Positions 43,964 through 53,524 of a stretch of 64,000 nucleotides of DNA are shown here, piece by piece. The position numbers and the translations under genes were made by a program. The stretch spans positions 372,001 to 436,000 of the forward strand of contig NZ_BMSY01000001.1 of NCBI RefSeq assembly GCF_014649395.1, given 5' to 3'. Numbering within the stretch: the first letter of the stretch is position 1; every line of letters starts with the position of its first letter. The stretch comes from Streptomyces aureoverticillatus (GTDB lineage Bacteria > Actinomycetota > Actinomycetes > Streptomycetales > Streptomycetaceae). The notes beneath the pieces were generated by a model. That model saw only the letters and a list, made by a program, of their open reading frames with translations, did no database searches and was not told the origin of the DNA.

Positions 43964-46900
43964 GTACGGGCACCCCTTTCATCGCTCCCATACTGTTGTG
44001 ACGCATCTTGGATGAAAGGGTGGCCGCAACGCCACGGAGAACAGCGAAGCTCCTCATTTCATGCGCCGGATCTATCCCTGATATTCGATTGTGCTGCATG
44101 TGCAACACGGAATGGATCGCTTCTTCATTCACAGCTGGGAGCGTCGACTCGCGTGAGCTGATACCGATGGATGCCCCATAGTCTCGACACTCATTCGCCT
44201 CGCTCCACAGGCGAGCCATCTCTGGGATTCCTGACACGCGAGCCAGGGCGTCGGCCGCCTGGCCAGGAAGGATGATCTGGTCGGCCTGCTTACGCAGTTT
44301 TTGGTAGGTGCGGTGATCTTCCCCCCTGAGGACACTGGATTCCACCCAGGACACCCAGTCCCAAGGTCCAATTGCGTCAAGCAGCACCGCATAGTTCAAG
44401 GCAGCGATCAGTTCGCTCTGCAGCTGGAATCTACCCGACTGAAGAGCCCTCATCTGCGCCACAGCTGAAACGCTGTCGACAGCGAATACCTTTTCGGCGA
44501 GCCGCGTGGACTCGCTTCCTCCGTAGCGAATTTCTTCAGGCTCATACTGCCCGAGAGTCATGGCTGAAATGACCCCCGATTCGCGCCAACGGGAAGCCTG
44601 ACGCTCCAGGATGGGAAGTGCGTTCCTGTGGAGTTGCTCGGGGCTGCCTCGGAAACGGACACGGAGATGAGCTGCCGGGTCCCGGTACCGGATGTAGAAC
44701 CATGATTGGATGTGCGGTGATATTTCGCGCAGCAGCTCGGGAAGTCGATGCGCAATGAAGGAATCTTGCCGGTGACCGCGCAGGTAGAAACTGGAGAACA
44801 GCCATTCGCCGCCGGGCAGATGTATCTTCCGATGCTTGTCATTCACGGTGATCGGAGGGAGCTGGGCCATCTGGCTTTTTGGCTTCGCCGAGGAGGAATC
44901 CGAGTGCATGGGGAAGACGACTTCATTCGTGTGCCCGCCGCACCACCCCAAGAACCGCCCGTTCTCGGTGAGATCCTCGGTGATGTGTATGTCTCCACGC
45001 TTCAACTCGTCGCGCAGGATCTCCTGATGCCATGTGTCGTCGAGATGCACAGGGAGAGAATGGTCACCGCGGGACAGCTGGACGTTGTCGGGCACGGAGT
45101 AGCGGCTTCGCCAGGCACTGAGAGCGCGTTGCCAACTCGACCATTCCAGAGTGGTGTCACGAACGTGACGGTCGGGTACCCATCGCATGGGGCTCACGAC
45201 GATGCGCCCATACACCACGCGCGGCAGGATGGGGAGATATTCGAAACCTGACCAGTCCCAGGTAGTCCAAGGACGGGTCATGGAAAAGCCGATCTCGTTC
45301 AGGAAGCGAGCGAGGTTCGGTGCCCCAGTGGACATGTCCAGGACGTGTGGAACGACTGGAACGACCCGCTGACCCGTCTTGGACCATGTGAGCTCCAGCC
45401 CTCGGGAAGCCGAACTGACCAGGAGGTCCCGCCAATCGATGGTCTGCGGGTCTCGCGTGTCACAGAAAGTACCGACCGGCAGCCGATAGTGCAGGAGATT
45501 CGGCGGTGCCTGCATCACGTTCAAAGCGCGTGGAGAACTCGGAGCAAACGTCAACTGGGCATTGATGGTGTCGGGTTGAGCGCCCAATGACATGCCTCGC
45601 GATATTTCTTCCTCATTTTCCAAGAGCCGCGCGAAACGTCCCGAGGATGCCCCGGATCGCCACGTCCCCATGAAGCTGGGAGTCGCCAGGCGGAAGTTTC
45701 CCGAGTCAATCTCTTGTTGGCTCTCTGCCAAAATTTGCAGGCAAAGTTCCATAGATTCTGGAACGCGGGAGGATTCCTTACGAGGGAAACACCGGAGAAC
45801 TTCATCCGTAAGACGGACTTCTCTGTCCTCGGCCAGAAGCGCATCTTGGACGAGTTCTGCAATCAGCTGGCGCGTCTTGTTGTTCTGCCTGCCGTGACTT
45901 GCCGAAAAGCCCGATTCAGTCGATTCCGTCGTGGGGTTCACGTACCCTACAGGGTAGCCAAGGCCGCGATGCGGATCGATCAGGTCCGGAAGTGGGACTG
46001 CAGCGAATCGCCCGTATTTGTCATGGAATAGATCACGATACGCGGAGAGATGGCTGAGAGGTGAGACCTCGGGGGCTAGGGATGTCATTACGGTCGCATA
46101 ATTGGCGGCCTCCTTCCCCACTGAATGGGGCAATTGAAAAGCACCCTCGAGGCGCATGTCCACTTGAATCGCCGGCGCAATGTGCGGCGACAGTGATCGC
46201 ATCTCAGAAAGCGCTTTGCCCCAGCTGGGCCGCCCCTCTCCGATCTTGGTCTCCTGGTATCCCTCAAGGGCTTCGAGGAAATCAGTGGTCTGGCCGGCCA
46301 CAGACAGGATCTCGGCGAGTCTGGCAACATATGATTCGTCCAGAGTCTCTGGCGTTACGGATGTCAAGAGAAATCCGTGAGAAATCAACTGTGCCAAGGT
46401 TAGATCGATTCGACCCGCATCAAGTTGCGGAAATTCAGTAGAAGAATCCTCAAGCAGCAGAGTGTACGGAACTGGATTCCGCGTTGCATGGAGAACCCAC
46501 TCAATGTATGGGGTATACCGTATCGAAGTTCTCTGGAGACTATGATTGAGTGAAGCCTGCACTCCGGCGCCGGGCACCACCCAAGGCATGTGGATACGGC
46601 TGTCCCACACACTGCAGAGGCTGTTCGCTGTGACCGACAAGTTCCGGCGGAACATAGGGTTCTTCAGCCACTCCATCAGGGAATCGTGGAGCCACTCGCC
46701 ATCTATGCGCGCCTGTTTCCTGTGCCCCTCACCAAGTCTGAACGAAGTGCGTTCGGCCAGTCTCATCGGAGCCACTCCGGCGAAAAGGCCGAACGGTGTC
46801 GCTCGCCCCTCCATGCGGAGCGCGTATCGGGTGAGGGAGAGGGCAATGCTAGCTAGCCTCTTCGGACTGAAGTTCTTCCCTTTCTCCATTTCAGTCAAGG

Positions 46901-47165
46901 CATGATCAAGATTCGCGCTCGCCGTCACAACGGCCTCACGGAATACCGGATCACTGGACAGGCCAAGGATGTAGGACGTCAACTCGCTTGAAGGTAGGCC
47001 TTCACCGTTTCCGCTCCCGGGAGCTTTCCGATCAGATGTCCCGCGCGGGGCTGCGGACAGCCGCAATGTCAACGGCTCGTGTGCCTGAAGTTGAATATTT
47101 CCCAAGCCTCTGCCTAGCTCTGAAGTGCAACGGGTGGGAGCACCGCCAGGGACGCCCCCACCCAC
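43956..47165 (-). CDS. lanB: Full-length class I lanthipeptide dehydratase (LanB)
   Basis: A protein of 1069 residues containing both halves of LanB: the glutamylation domain ('ALRMEGRATPFGLFAGVAP' near 120, the family hallmark) and the C-terminal elimination/SpaB_C domain ('WFYIRYRDPAAHLRVRFRG', 'YEPEEIRYGGSES'). It uses Glu-tRNA to glutamylate Ser/Thr of the precursor and eliminates glutamate to form Dha/Dhb. The length matches NisB/MibB. The N-terminus is uncertain: GTG at 47165 is used, but the first 20 codons overlap a hairpin, and TTG at 47105 is an alternative. It is preceded by lanA and followed by overlapping lanC. Confidence 0.93.
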   Translation of the reverse strand: MGGGVPGGAPTRCTSELGRGLGNIQLQAHEPLTLRLSAAPRGTSDRKAPGSGNGEGLPSSELTSYILGLSSDPVFREAVVTASANLDHALTEMEKGKNFSPKRLASIALSLTRYALRMEGRATPFGLFAGVAPMRLAERTSFRLGEGHRKQARIDGEWLHDSLMEWLKNPMFRRNLSVTANSLCSVWDSRIHMPWVVPGAGVQASLNHSLQRTSIRYTPYIEWVLHATRNPVPYTLLLEDSSTEFPQLDAGRIDLTLAQLISHGFLLTSVTPETLDESYVARLAEILSVAGQTTDFLEALEGYQETKIGEGRPSWGKALSEMRSLSPHIAPAIQVDMRLEGAFQLPHSVGKEAANYATVMTSLAPEVSPLSHLSAYRDLFHDKYGRFAAVPLPDLIDPHRGLGYPVGYVNPTTESTESGFSASHGRQNNKTRQLIAELVQDALLAEDREVRLTDEVLRCFPRKESSRVPESMELCLQILAESQQEIDSGNFRLATPSFMGTWRSGASSGRFARLLENEEEISRGMSLGAQPDTINAQLTFAPSSPRALNVMQAPPNLLHYRLPVGTFCDTRDPQTIDWRDLLVSSASRGLELTWSKTGQRVVPVVPHVLDMSTGAPNLARFLNEIGFSMTRPWTTWDWSGFEYLPILPRVVYGRIVVSPMRWVPDRHVRDTTLEWSSWQRALSAWRSRYSVPDNVQLSRGDHSLPVHLDDTWHQEILRDELKRGDIHITEDLTENGRFLGWCGGHTNEVVFPMHSDSSSAKPKSQMAQLPPITVNDKHRKIHLPGGEWLFSSFYLRGHRQDSFIAHRLPELLREISPHIQSWFYIRYRDPAAHLRVRFRGSPEQLHRNALPILERQASRWRESGVISAMTLGQYEPEEIRYGGSESTRLAEKVFAVDSVSAVAQMRALQSGRFQLQSELIAALNYAVLLDAIGPWDWVSWVESSVLRGEDHRTYQKLRKQADQIILPGQAADALARVSGIPEMARLWSEANECRDYGASIGISSRESTLPAVNEEAIHSVLHMQHNRISGIDPAHEMRSFAVLRGVAATLSSKMRHNSMGAMKGVPVRE

Positions 47166-47181
47166 CCCTTGTTTTCCCTGC

Positions 47182-47400
47182 CTATTCGGAAACGCAGAGG
47201 AAGCACATGGACGTGTGGCCCGCAGTGCTCGGCGACCCCCCAGGCCCAGTGCACGAGGCGGAAAGCCAGCAGATGGGACTCGTGGAGGCAGCCTCTACGA
47301 GAGGAAAGTCGGACTCTCCCGCGGGAGCGAGCTGAAGATCAAGGTCAAGGTCGTCAAGGTTCTCAAACACAGGAACTTCGAGGAGGGCTGAGGTACTCAT
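47182..47400 (-). CDS. lanA: Class I lanthipeptide precursor peptide (LanA)
   Basis: A 72-residue precursor. The leader carries the class I recognition-type box 'FENLDDLDLDLQL' (12-24). The C-terminal core (from about residue 39) has 12 Ser/Thr and four Cys (C44, C50, C66, C69) in 'TSPICWLSASCTGPGG' and 'HTSMCFLCVSE'. T40/C44 (i,i+4) and S47/C50 (i,i+3) have the spacing of nisin rings A and B, but with W45-L46 inserted. CTGPGG parallels CTSPGG of NAI-107. The ATG at 47398-47400 has GGGAG 6 nt upstream. ATGs at 47406 and 47436 are less well placed. The leader cleavage site is not certain. Confidence 0.88.
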   Translation of the reverse strand: MSTSALLEVPVFENLDDLDLDLQLAPAGESDFPLVEAASTSPICWLSASCTGPGGSPSTAGHTSMCFLCVSE

Positions 47401-47459
47401 ACACATCTCCCAAGCTTGAGGATTCTCGAATTCCACCGGTGTAGGTTGAAATTACTTAC

Positions 47460-47488
47460 AGACTAAGTTGGCACCTACAGGGATGCAA
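47460..47488 (-). promoter_or_regulatory. Candidate lanA promoter
   Basis: On the minus strand TTGCAT (47483-47488) is followed after exactly 17 nt by TAGTCT (47460-47465), close to the housekeeping consensus TTGACA-N17-TAGaaT. The predicted transcription start is about 47450, giving a 50-nt leader before lanA. Confidence 0.6.
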
Positions 47489-47501
47489 GGGGGTTTCGTG
47501 A

Positions 47502-47526
47502 AGATCACTTTTGTGATCTGGATCAC
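47502..47526. promoter_or_regulatory. Operator-like inverted repeat upstream of lanA
   Basis: AGATCAC-TTTT-GTGATCT (47502-47519) is a perfect 7-bp inverted repeat, followed by a third half-site GGATCAC (47520-47526). It ends 13 nt upstream of the proposed -35, a typical activator position. The cognate regulator is unknown. Confidence 0.6.
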
Positions 47527-47649
47527 TCGGCTTAACTGTGTCAGAGCATCGCAGTCGCCACAGAGAGGCCCCGGGAAATCTGGATTCTGGCTCAGGGTCC
47601 TGGCCGCGTGCCCACTTCTGCCTCAAGCCCAGGCGGTTCCCGCGCCATG

Positions 47650-47692
47650 AAAAACTTTCGCCCCGCCGAACTACTCGTTCAGCGGGGCGAAG
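47650..47692 (-). terminator. Intrinsic terminator of the bldK-type operon
   Basis: On the minus strand a 15-16-bp stem (CTTCGCCCCGC...GCGGGGCGAAAG) is followed directly by TTTTT (47650-47654), a canonical intrinsic terminator 17 nt after the stop at 47710. It separates the importer operon from the lanthipeptide genes. Confidence 0.88.
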
Positions 47693-47709
47693 TCATGCAC
47701 GTGCGGACA

Positions 47710-48865
<1,156 letters not shown>

Positions 48866-48873
<8 letters not shown>

Positions 48874-49924
48874 GGATCGTCTCCTTCCAGAAGTGGCACG
48901 CGCTGCCGCGGCCCGCGAGCTCCGCGCCGTCCTGCTCCGTCACCGGAACCAGCGGCGGGACCTCCGTCCGGCAGATGTCCGTCGCCTTGGGGCAGCGCGG
49001 GTTGAACGCGCAACCCGACGGGATCTTCAGGAGGTTGGGCGGCAGCCCCTTGATCGCGTAGAGCTCGTGGCCCTTCTGGTCAAGGCGCGGGATCGAGTCG
49101 AGCAGGCCACGCGTGTACGGGTGCGCCGGGCGCTTGTAGAGCTCGTGCACCGGGGCCGTCTCCACGATCCGGCCCGCGTACATGACGGCGATCTTGTCCG
49201 CCACGTCCGCGACCACACCGAGGTCGTGGGTGATGAGGATGAGCCCCATGTTGTACTCGCGCTGCAGCTCCGCGAGCAGGTCCATGACCTGGGCCTGGAC
49301 CGTCACGTCGAGGGCCGTGGTCGGCTCGTCGGCGATGATGAGGTCCGGCTCCAGGGCGAGCGCCATCGCGATCATGATGCGCTGGCGCATACCGCCGGAG
49401 AACTGGTGCGGGTAGTCGTTCACCCGCTCCTTGGCGGCCGGGATCTTCACCCGCTCCATCAGCTCGATGGCCTTGGCCTTCGCCTGCTTGCGGCTCATGC
49501 CGTCGTGCACGCGGAACATCTCGCCAAGCTGGTAGCCCACGCTCAGCACCGGGTTCAGGGAGGACAGCGCGTCCTGGAAGATCATGGCGATCTTGCGGCC
49601 GCGGATCTTCCTGCGCTCCTCGTTGGACATCTTCAGCATGTCCTGGCCCCGGAAGAGGATCTCGCCCTGCGGGATCTTTCCGGGCGGCATGTCGAGGATG
49701 CCCATGACGGCCTGCGCGGTCACGGACTTGCCGGAGCCGGACTCGCCGAGCACGGCGAGCGTCTCGCCCGCGTCCACGCTGTAGTTGACACCGTTCACGG
49801 CCTTGATCACACCGTCGCGGGTGTGGAACTCGACGTGCAGGTCCTTCACGTCGAGCAGCCGGCCGCTCTTTTCCTCGCCCGAGCGGGGGGCGGGAACGTC
49901 CGCGGTCTTCTCAGTGATCGTCAC
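48866..49924 (-). CDS. bldKD: BldK-like oligopeptide importer ATPase (DppD type)
   Basis: A 352-residue ATPase with Walker A 'GESGSGKSV', signature 'FSGGMRQRI', Walker B '[12 protein letters not shown]' and C-terminal '[15 protein letters not shown]'. It overlaps the next ATPase gene by 8 nt and follows the permease by 11 nt. The assignment to bldK is by synteny with typA and by the complete five-gene set. Confidence 0.9.
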
Positions 49925-49935
49925 GTACGCCTCCC

Positions 49936-50889
49936 TCAGCGCAGCTTCGGGTCGAGGGCTTCGCGTACGGCGTCACCCATCATGATGAACGCCAGCACGG
50001 TGATGCTGAGCATTCCGGCCGGGAAGATCAGCGTGTGCGGGTTGTTCCGGATGTCGTTCAGGGCGTCGGAGATGTCACTGCCCCAGGAGAACGAGTCGTT
50101 GCCGAAGCCGAGGCCCAGGAACGAGAGGGTCGACTCGGCGACGATGTACGTGCCGAGCGAGATGGTCGCGACAACGATCACCGGAGCGAGGGCGTTGGGC
50201 AGGATGTGTCGGAACAGGATCCGCCCGGTACCCGCGCCGAGCGCCTTCGCCGCCATCACATAGTCCGCGTGCTTGGTCGTGATGACCGCGCCGCGCATCA
50301 CCCGGGCGATCTGTGTCCAGCCCAGGAAGGCGAGGGCACCGATGATCACCAAGGCGGTGCGGTTGGTGAAGGCGTTCAGGACGACCATCGCGCCGAGCAG
50401 GAACGGGATGCCGAAGAACACGTCGACGAGCCGGGACAGCAGGCTGTCCCAGAAGCCGCCGAAGTATCCGGCGAGCATGCCAACCAGGCCGCCGAAAACG
50501 GTCACCAGGATCGTGACACCGAGGCCGACCATGATGGAGTTGCGCGCGCCGAAGATGACACGGGCGTAGATGCTGCGGCCCTGTCGGTCGTAGCCGAACC
50601 AGTCGGCCTGGAAGAAGTGGCCGAGGCTGGGCTTCTCCAGGAAGTGCTTCTGCAGATCGCCCGATTCGGGGTTGGCGTCCGTGAACAGGCCGGGGAACGC
50701 GGCCACCAGGACGAGGAGCACGATCAGCGCCGCGGAGATCACGAACAGTGGCCGACGCCGCAGATCCCGCCAAGCGTCGCCCCACAGGCTGCGCGGCTTG
50801 CCGGTCGCCTCGCCGCCCTCGGGGGCCTTGGTGGCGACCAGTGTCTCGGCCACGGCTTCCACGGCCGAGGTCTTGGTGACGTCAGGCAT
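49936..50889 (-). CDS. bldKC: BldK-like importer permease (DppC type)
   Basis: A 317-residue permease with an N-terminal cytoplasmic stretch, 'SLWGDAWRDLRRRPLFVISA', six membrane helices and the coupling motif 'AKALGAGTGRILFRHILPN'. It overlaps the DppB-type gene by 8 nt. Confidence 0.9.
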   Translation of the reverse strand: MPDVTKTSAVEAVAETLVATKAPEGGEATGKPRSLWGDAWRDLRRRPLFVISAALIVLLVLVAAFPGLFTDANPESGDLQKHFLEKPSLGHFFQADWFGYDRQGRSIYARVIFGARNSIMVGLGVTILVTVFGGLVGMLAGYFGGFWDSLLSRLVDVFFGIPFLLGAMVVLNAFTNRTALVIIGALAFLGWTQIARVMRGAVITTKHADYVMAAKALGAGTGRILFRHILPNALAPVIVVATISLGTYIVAESTLSFLGLGFGNDSFSWGSDISDALNDIRNNPHTLIFPAGMLSITVLAFIMMGDAVREALDPKLR

Positions 50890-51811
50890 AACGAATCCTC
50901 GGGTCCAGGACCGCGTAGAGCAGGTCGACGATCAGGCTGGCGAGGAGGTACACGAGCACCAGGACGGTCACGATGCCGACGATGACGGCGCCCTCACGAT
51001 CGCCCAGGGCGTCGAAGAGAAGGTTGCCGACACCGGTCACGTTGAAGATGCCCTCGGTGATGACCGCGCCGCCCATCAGGGTTCCGATGTCCGTACCGAG
51101 GTAAGTGACCACCGGGATCAGGGAGTTGCGCAGCAGGTGTCGGCTGATGATGCGCTTTCGAGGCAGGCCTTTGGCGACAGCTGTGCGCATGTAGTCCGCC
51201 TGCCGGTTCTCAGCGATGGCCGTGCGCGTCAGGCGCGCCACATAGGCCAGACCGACGAGTCCGAGCACCAGTGCGGGCAGCATGAGCTCTCCGAAGTTCT
51301 CGGAGTCCTGAACCGTCGGCGTGACCCAGCCGAGTTCGTTGCCGAAGACCATCTGGAGCGCCAGGCCGAAGACAAAGATCGGGACGGAGATCACGAGAAG
51401 CGTGAAGAGCGTCACCGTGTTGTCGATGATGCGGCCGCGCTTGACACCCGCCAGCACGCCCAGGGAGATGCCGACGACGAGCTCGAACGTCCACGCCATG
51501 AGGGCGAGCCGCATCGAGACCGGGAAGGCTTGCTTGATCTCGTCGATGATGGGTCGGTTGCCGGCGATGGTCTTGCCGAAGTCGCCCTGCAGCAGGCCCT
51601 TCATGTAGTGCAGGTACTGCTCCCACAGCGGCAGATCGAGCCCTCGATCGTGCTTGATCTGCGCCACCTGCGCGGGGTCCGGCGGCTTGTCTCCCCAAAG
51701 GGCCCTTACCGGGTCACCCGGGAGGACATTGACCATCAGGAAGATCAGCAGGGTTGTCCCGATGAAGACCGGGATCATCTGGAGCAGTCGCCTCGCGACG
51801 TAGCGCCCCAT
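50882..51811 (-). CDS. bldKA: BldK-like importer permease (DppB type)
   Basis: A 309-residue permease starting MGRYVARRLLQMIPVFIGT, six membrane helices, coupling motif 'AVAKGLPRKRIISRHLLRNS'. The ATG at 51809-51811 has GGAGG 7 nt upstream. A further in-frame ATG 6 codons earlier lacks this spacing. In S. coelicolor I recall the permease gene preceding the lipoprotein gene, whereas here the lipoprotein comes first, so the letter assignment is approximate. Confidence 0.9.
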   Translation of the reverse strand: MGRYVARRLLQMIPVFIGTTLLIFLMVNVLPGDPVRALWGDKPPDPAQVAQIKHDRGLDLPLWEQYLHYMKGLLQGDFGKTIAGNRPIIDEIKQAFPVSMRLALMAWTFELVVGISLGVLAGVKRGRIIDNTVTLFTLLVISVPIFVFGLALQMVFGNELGWVTPTVQDSENFGELMLPALVLGLVGLAYVARLTRTAIAENRQADYMRTAVAKGLPRKRIISRHLLRNSLIPVVTYLGTDIGTLMGGAVITEGIFNVTGVGNLLFDALGDREGAVIVGIVTVLVLVYLLASLIVDLLYAVLDPRIRYA

Positions 51812-51839
51812 GGTGGTGCCTCCGTCCATTGCGGAGCCG

Positions 51840-51882
51840 CCCGTGAAGCGACGCCCGGGATCGCCGGGCGTCGCTTCACGGG
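51840..51882 (-). promoter_or_regulatory. 19-bp perfect intra-operon hairpin
   Basis: CCCGTGAAGCGACGCCCGG (51840-51858) is perfectly complementary to 51864-51882 around a 5-nt loop. It lies between the binding-protein stop and the permease ribosome site, and would stabilise or attenuate the transcript so that binding protein exceeds permease. Confidence 0.8.
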
Positions 51883-51901
51883 AACGGAACTCCGGCGACT
51901 G

Positions 51902-53524
51902 CTACTTCTCGAAGACCTCGACCTCGGAGAGGATCGGGTCACCGGCCTGGTCGAACTCGACGTTCTTCACGTTGTTGGAGTACGCGGAGAGCGTCTTGTT
52001 GTACCAGAGCGGGATGCCCGGGAAGCTGTTCTGCAGCTCCTTCTCGGCCTGCGCGTAGAGCCTGGCGGACTCATCGATGGTCTTGGCCTTGTCGGCCTGC
52101 GCGGTCAGCTTGTCGAACTTCTTGTCCGAGAAGCCGCCCTTGTTGCCGTCGACGCCGGTGCCGTAGAGGTCGGCGAGGAAGTTGCCGTTGAACGGGTAGT
52201 CGAGCACCCAGCCGGAGCGGTAGATCGACTTGACCTTCTTCTGGTCGCGGATCTCGGTGTCGGCCGCGAAGTCCGTCACCGGGTCGCCGACACACTTCAC
52301 GCCGGTGGCCTTGGTGATGGAGTTGCAGACCGCGACGACCCAGTCCTTGTGCGGCTGGTCGGCGTTGTACTGGATGGAGATCTTGTTGCCCGGGACGCCG
52401 CCGCCGTCCTTGATGAGCTGCTTGGCCTTGCCCGGGTTGAACTTGCAGTACTCACCGCAGGCGCCCGGCTCGTAACCCTTCACGCCCTTGGCGACCCAGC
52501 CAGTGGCCGACTCGCGGGTGCCGCTGAACACCGTCTTGGCGATGGTGTCGCGGTCGATGGCCATCGACAGGCCCTGGATGACCTTGACGTCGATGTCCTT
52601 CCACTGCTTGGTGTAGAAGGCGGGGTTGATCGTGTTGATCGCCGAGAAGTCCATCTCGATCGCACGGTCACCGAAGTCGTTCTTGAAGTTGGCGATCTCG
52701 CTGTTGGGGACGAGCGGCATCGTGTCGACCTTGTCGGACCGCAGGTCGGCGTAGGCGCCGGTGTCCTTGTTGTAGGCCTTGAAGTCGATGCCGCCGTTCT
52801 TCGGCTTGTCCGCGCCCTTGTAGCCGGGCCAGGTGCGGACCGAGATCATCTTCTTGCGGTCCCACTTCGCGAACTTGTACGGGCCGTTGCCGACCGGCGC
52901 CTCGCCGTACTTCTTCGGGTCCTTCAGCGCGGCCGCGGGCAGCGGGAAGAAGGGCTTGTAGACCAGCTTGTACGCGTAGTACGGGATGCCGTTCTTGAGC
53001 GTGATGGTGAAGGTGTTCTCGTCGACGACCTTGAGGCCGGACATCGCCTTCTTCTTGGCCTTGCCCTTGGCCGGGTGGACGTCGTCGTAGCCGACGATGT
53101 CGCGGTACCACGAGCTGTTCTGCTGGCCGTTGGCCGGGTCGGCGGCCCAGTTCCAGGCATCCACGTACGACTTGGCCGTGACCGGCGTGTTGTCGTGGAA
53201 CTTCCAGCCCGGCTTCAGCTTGACCGTCCAGACCTTGTTGCCCTGGGACGGCTTCACCGACTCGGCGTTCTCGTAGGTGATGTTGCCCTGCTTGTCATAG
53301 TGAACAAGCCCCGTGAAGAGCGCATCGATGACGACGCTGCCGTACGCCTCCATGGTGTTCGAAGGCTGCAGCAGGTTCTGCGGCTCACCGTTGGCGTAGC
53401 TGACGATCCCCTTCGGGTCGACCTTGCCGCTGCCCTTGTCGTCGTCGCCGCCACCACAGGCGGTAGCGGTCAACGCCACAACACCGGCTATCGCGACCCA
53501 CTTGGCGCTCTTGGCACCACGCAT
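51902..53524 (-). CDS. bldKB: BldKB-like oligopeptide-binding lipoprotein
   Basis: A 540-residue SBP_bac_5 lipoprotein: MRGAKSAKWVAIAGVVALTA then lipobox 'TATAC' with C23. The ligand domain has 'WKFHDNTPVTAKSYVDAWNWA' and 'TRESATGWVAKGVKGYEPG'. GAGGAGG lies 6 nt before the ATG at 53522-53524. The earlier in-frame ATG at 53539 would place that site inside the gene. It lies next to typA, as bldK does, so it probably captures the extracellular peptide required for development. It is first in the operon. Confidence 0.9.
   Translation of the reverse strand: MRGAKSAKWVAIAGVVALTATACGGGDDDKGSGKVDPKGIVSYANGEPQNLLQPSNTMEAYGSVVIDALFTGLVHYDKQGNITYENAESVKPSQGNKVWTVKLKPGWKFHDNTPVTAKSYVDAWNWAADPANGQQNSSWYRDIVGYDDVHPAKGKAKKKAMSGLKVVDENTFTITLKNGIPYYAYKLVYKPFFPLPAAALKDPKKYGEAPVGNGPYKFAKWDRKKMISVRTWPGYKGADKPKNGGIDFKAYNKDTGAYADLRSDKVDTMPLVPNSEIANFKNDFGDRAIEMDFSAINTINPAFYTKQWKDIDVKVIQGLSMAIDRDTIAKTVFSGTRESATGWVAKGVKGYEPGACGEYCKFNPGKAKQLIKDGGGVPGNKISIQYNADQPHKDWVVAVCNSITKATGVKCVGDPVTDFAADTEIRDQKKVKSIYRSGWVLDYPFNGNFLADLYGTGVDGNKGGFSDKKFDKLTAQADKAKTIDESARLYAQAEKELQNSFPGIPLWYNKTLSAYSNNVKNVEFDQAGDPILSEVEVFEK

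Noticed and set aside
47125..47444. Alternative small plus-strand peptides opposite lanA
   Set aside because: No ribosome sites and no leader/core organisation. The minus-strand peptide has both, and is followed by lanB.
47401..47640. GAACC-type ECF promoter before lanA, as in NAI-107 clusters
   Set aside because: I found no GAACC/GGAAC element at suitable spacing. A housekeeping-type promoter fits better.
42632..47700. Integrase, tRNA attachment site or flanking direct repeats for the lan insertion
   Set aside because: None is visible within 3 kb on either side, so the insertion mechanism is left open.
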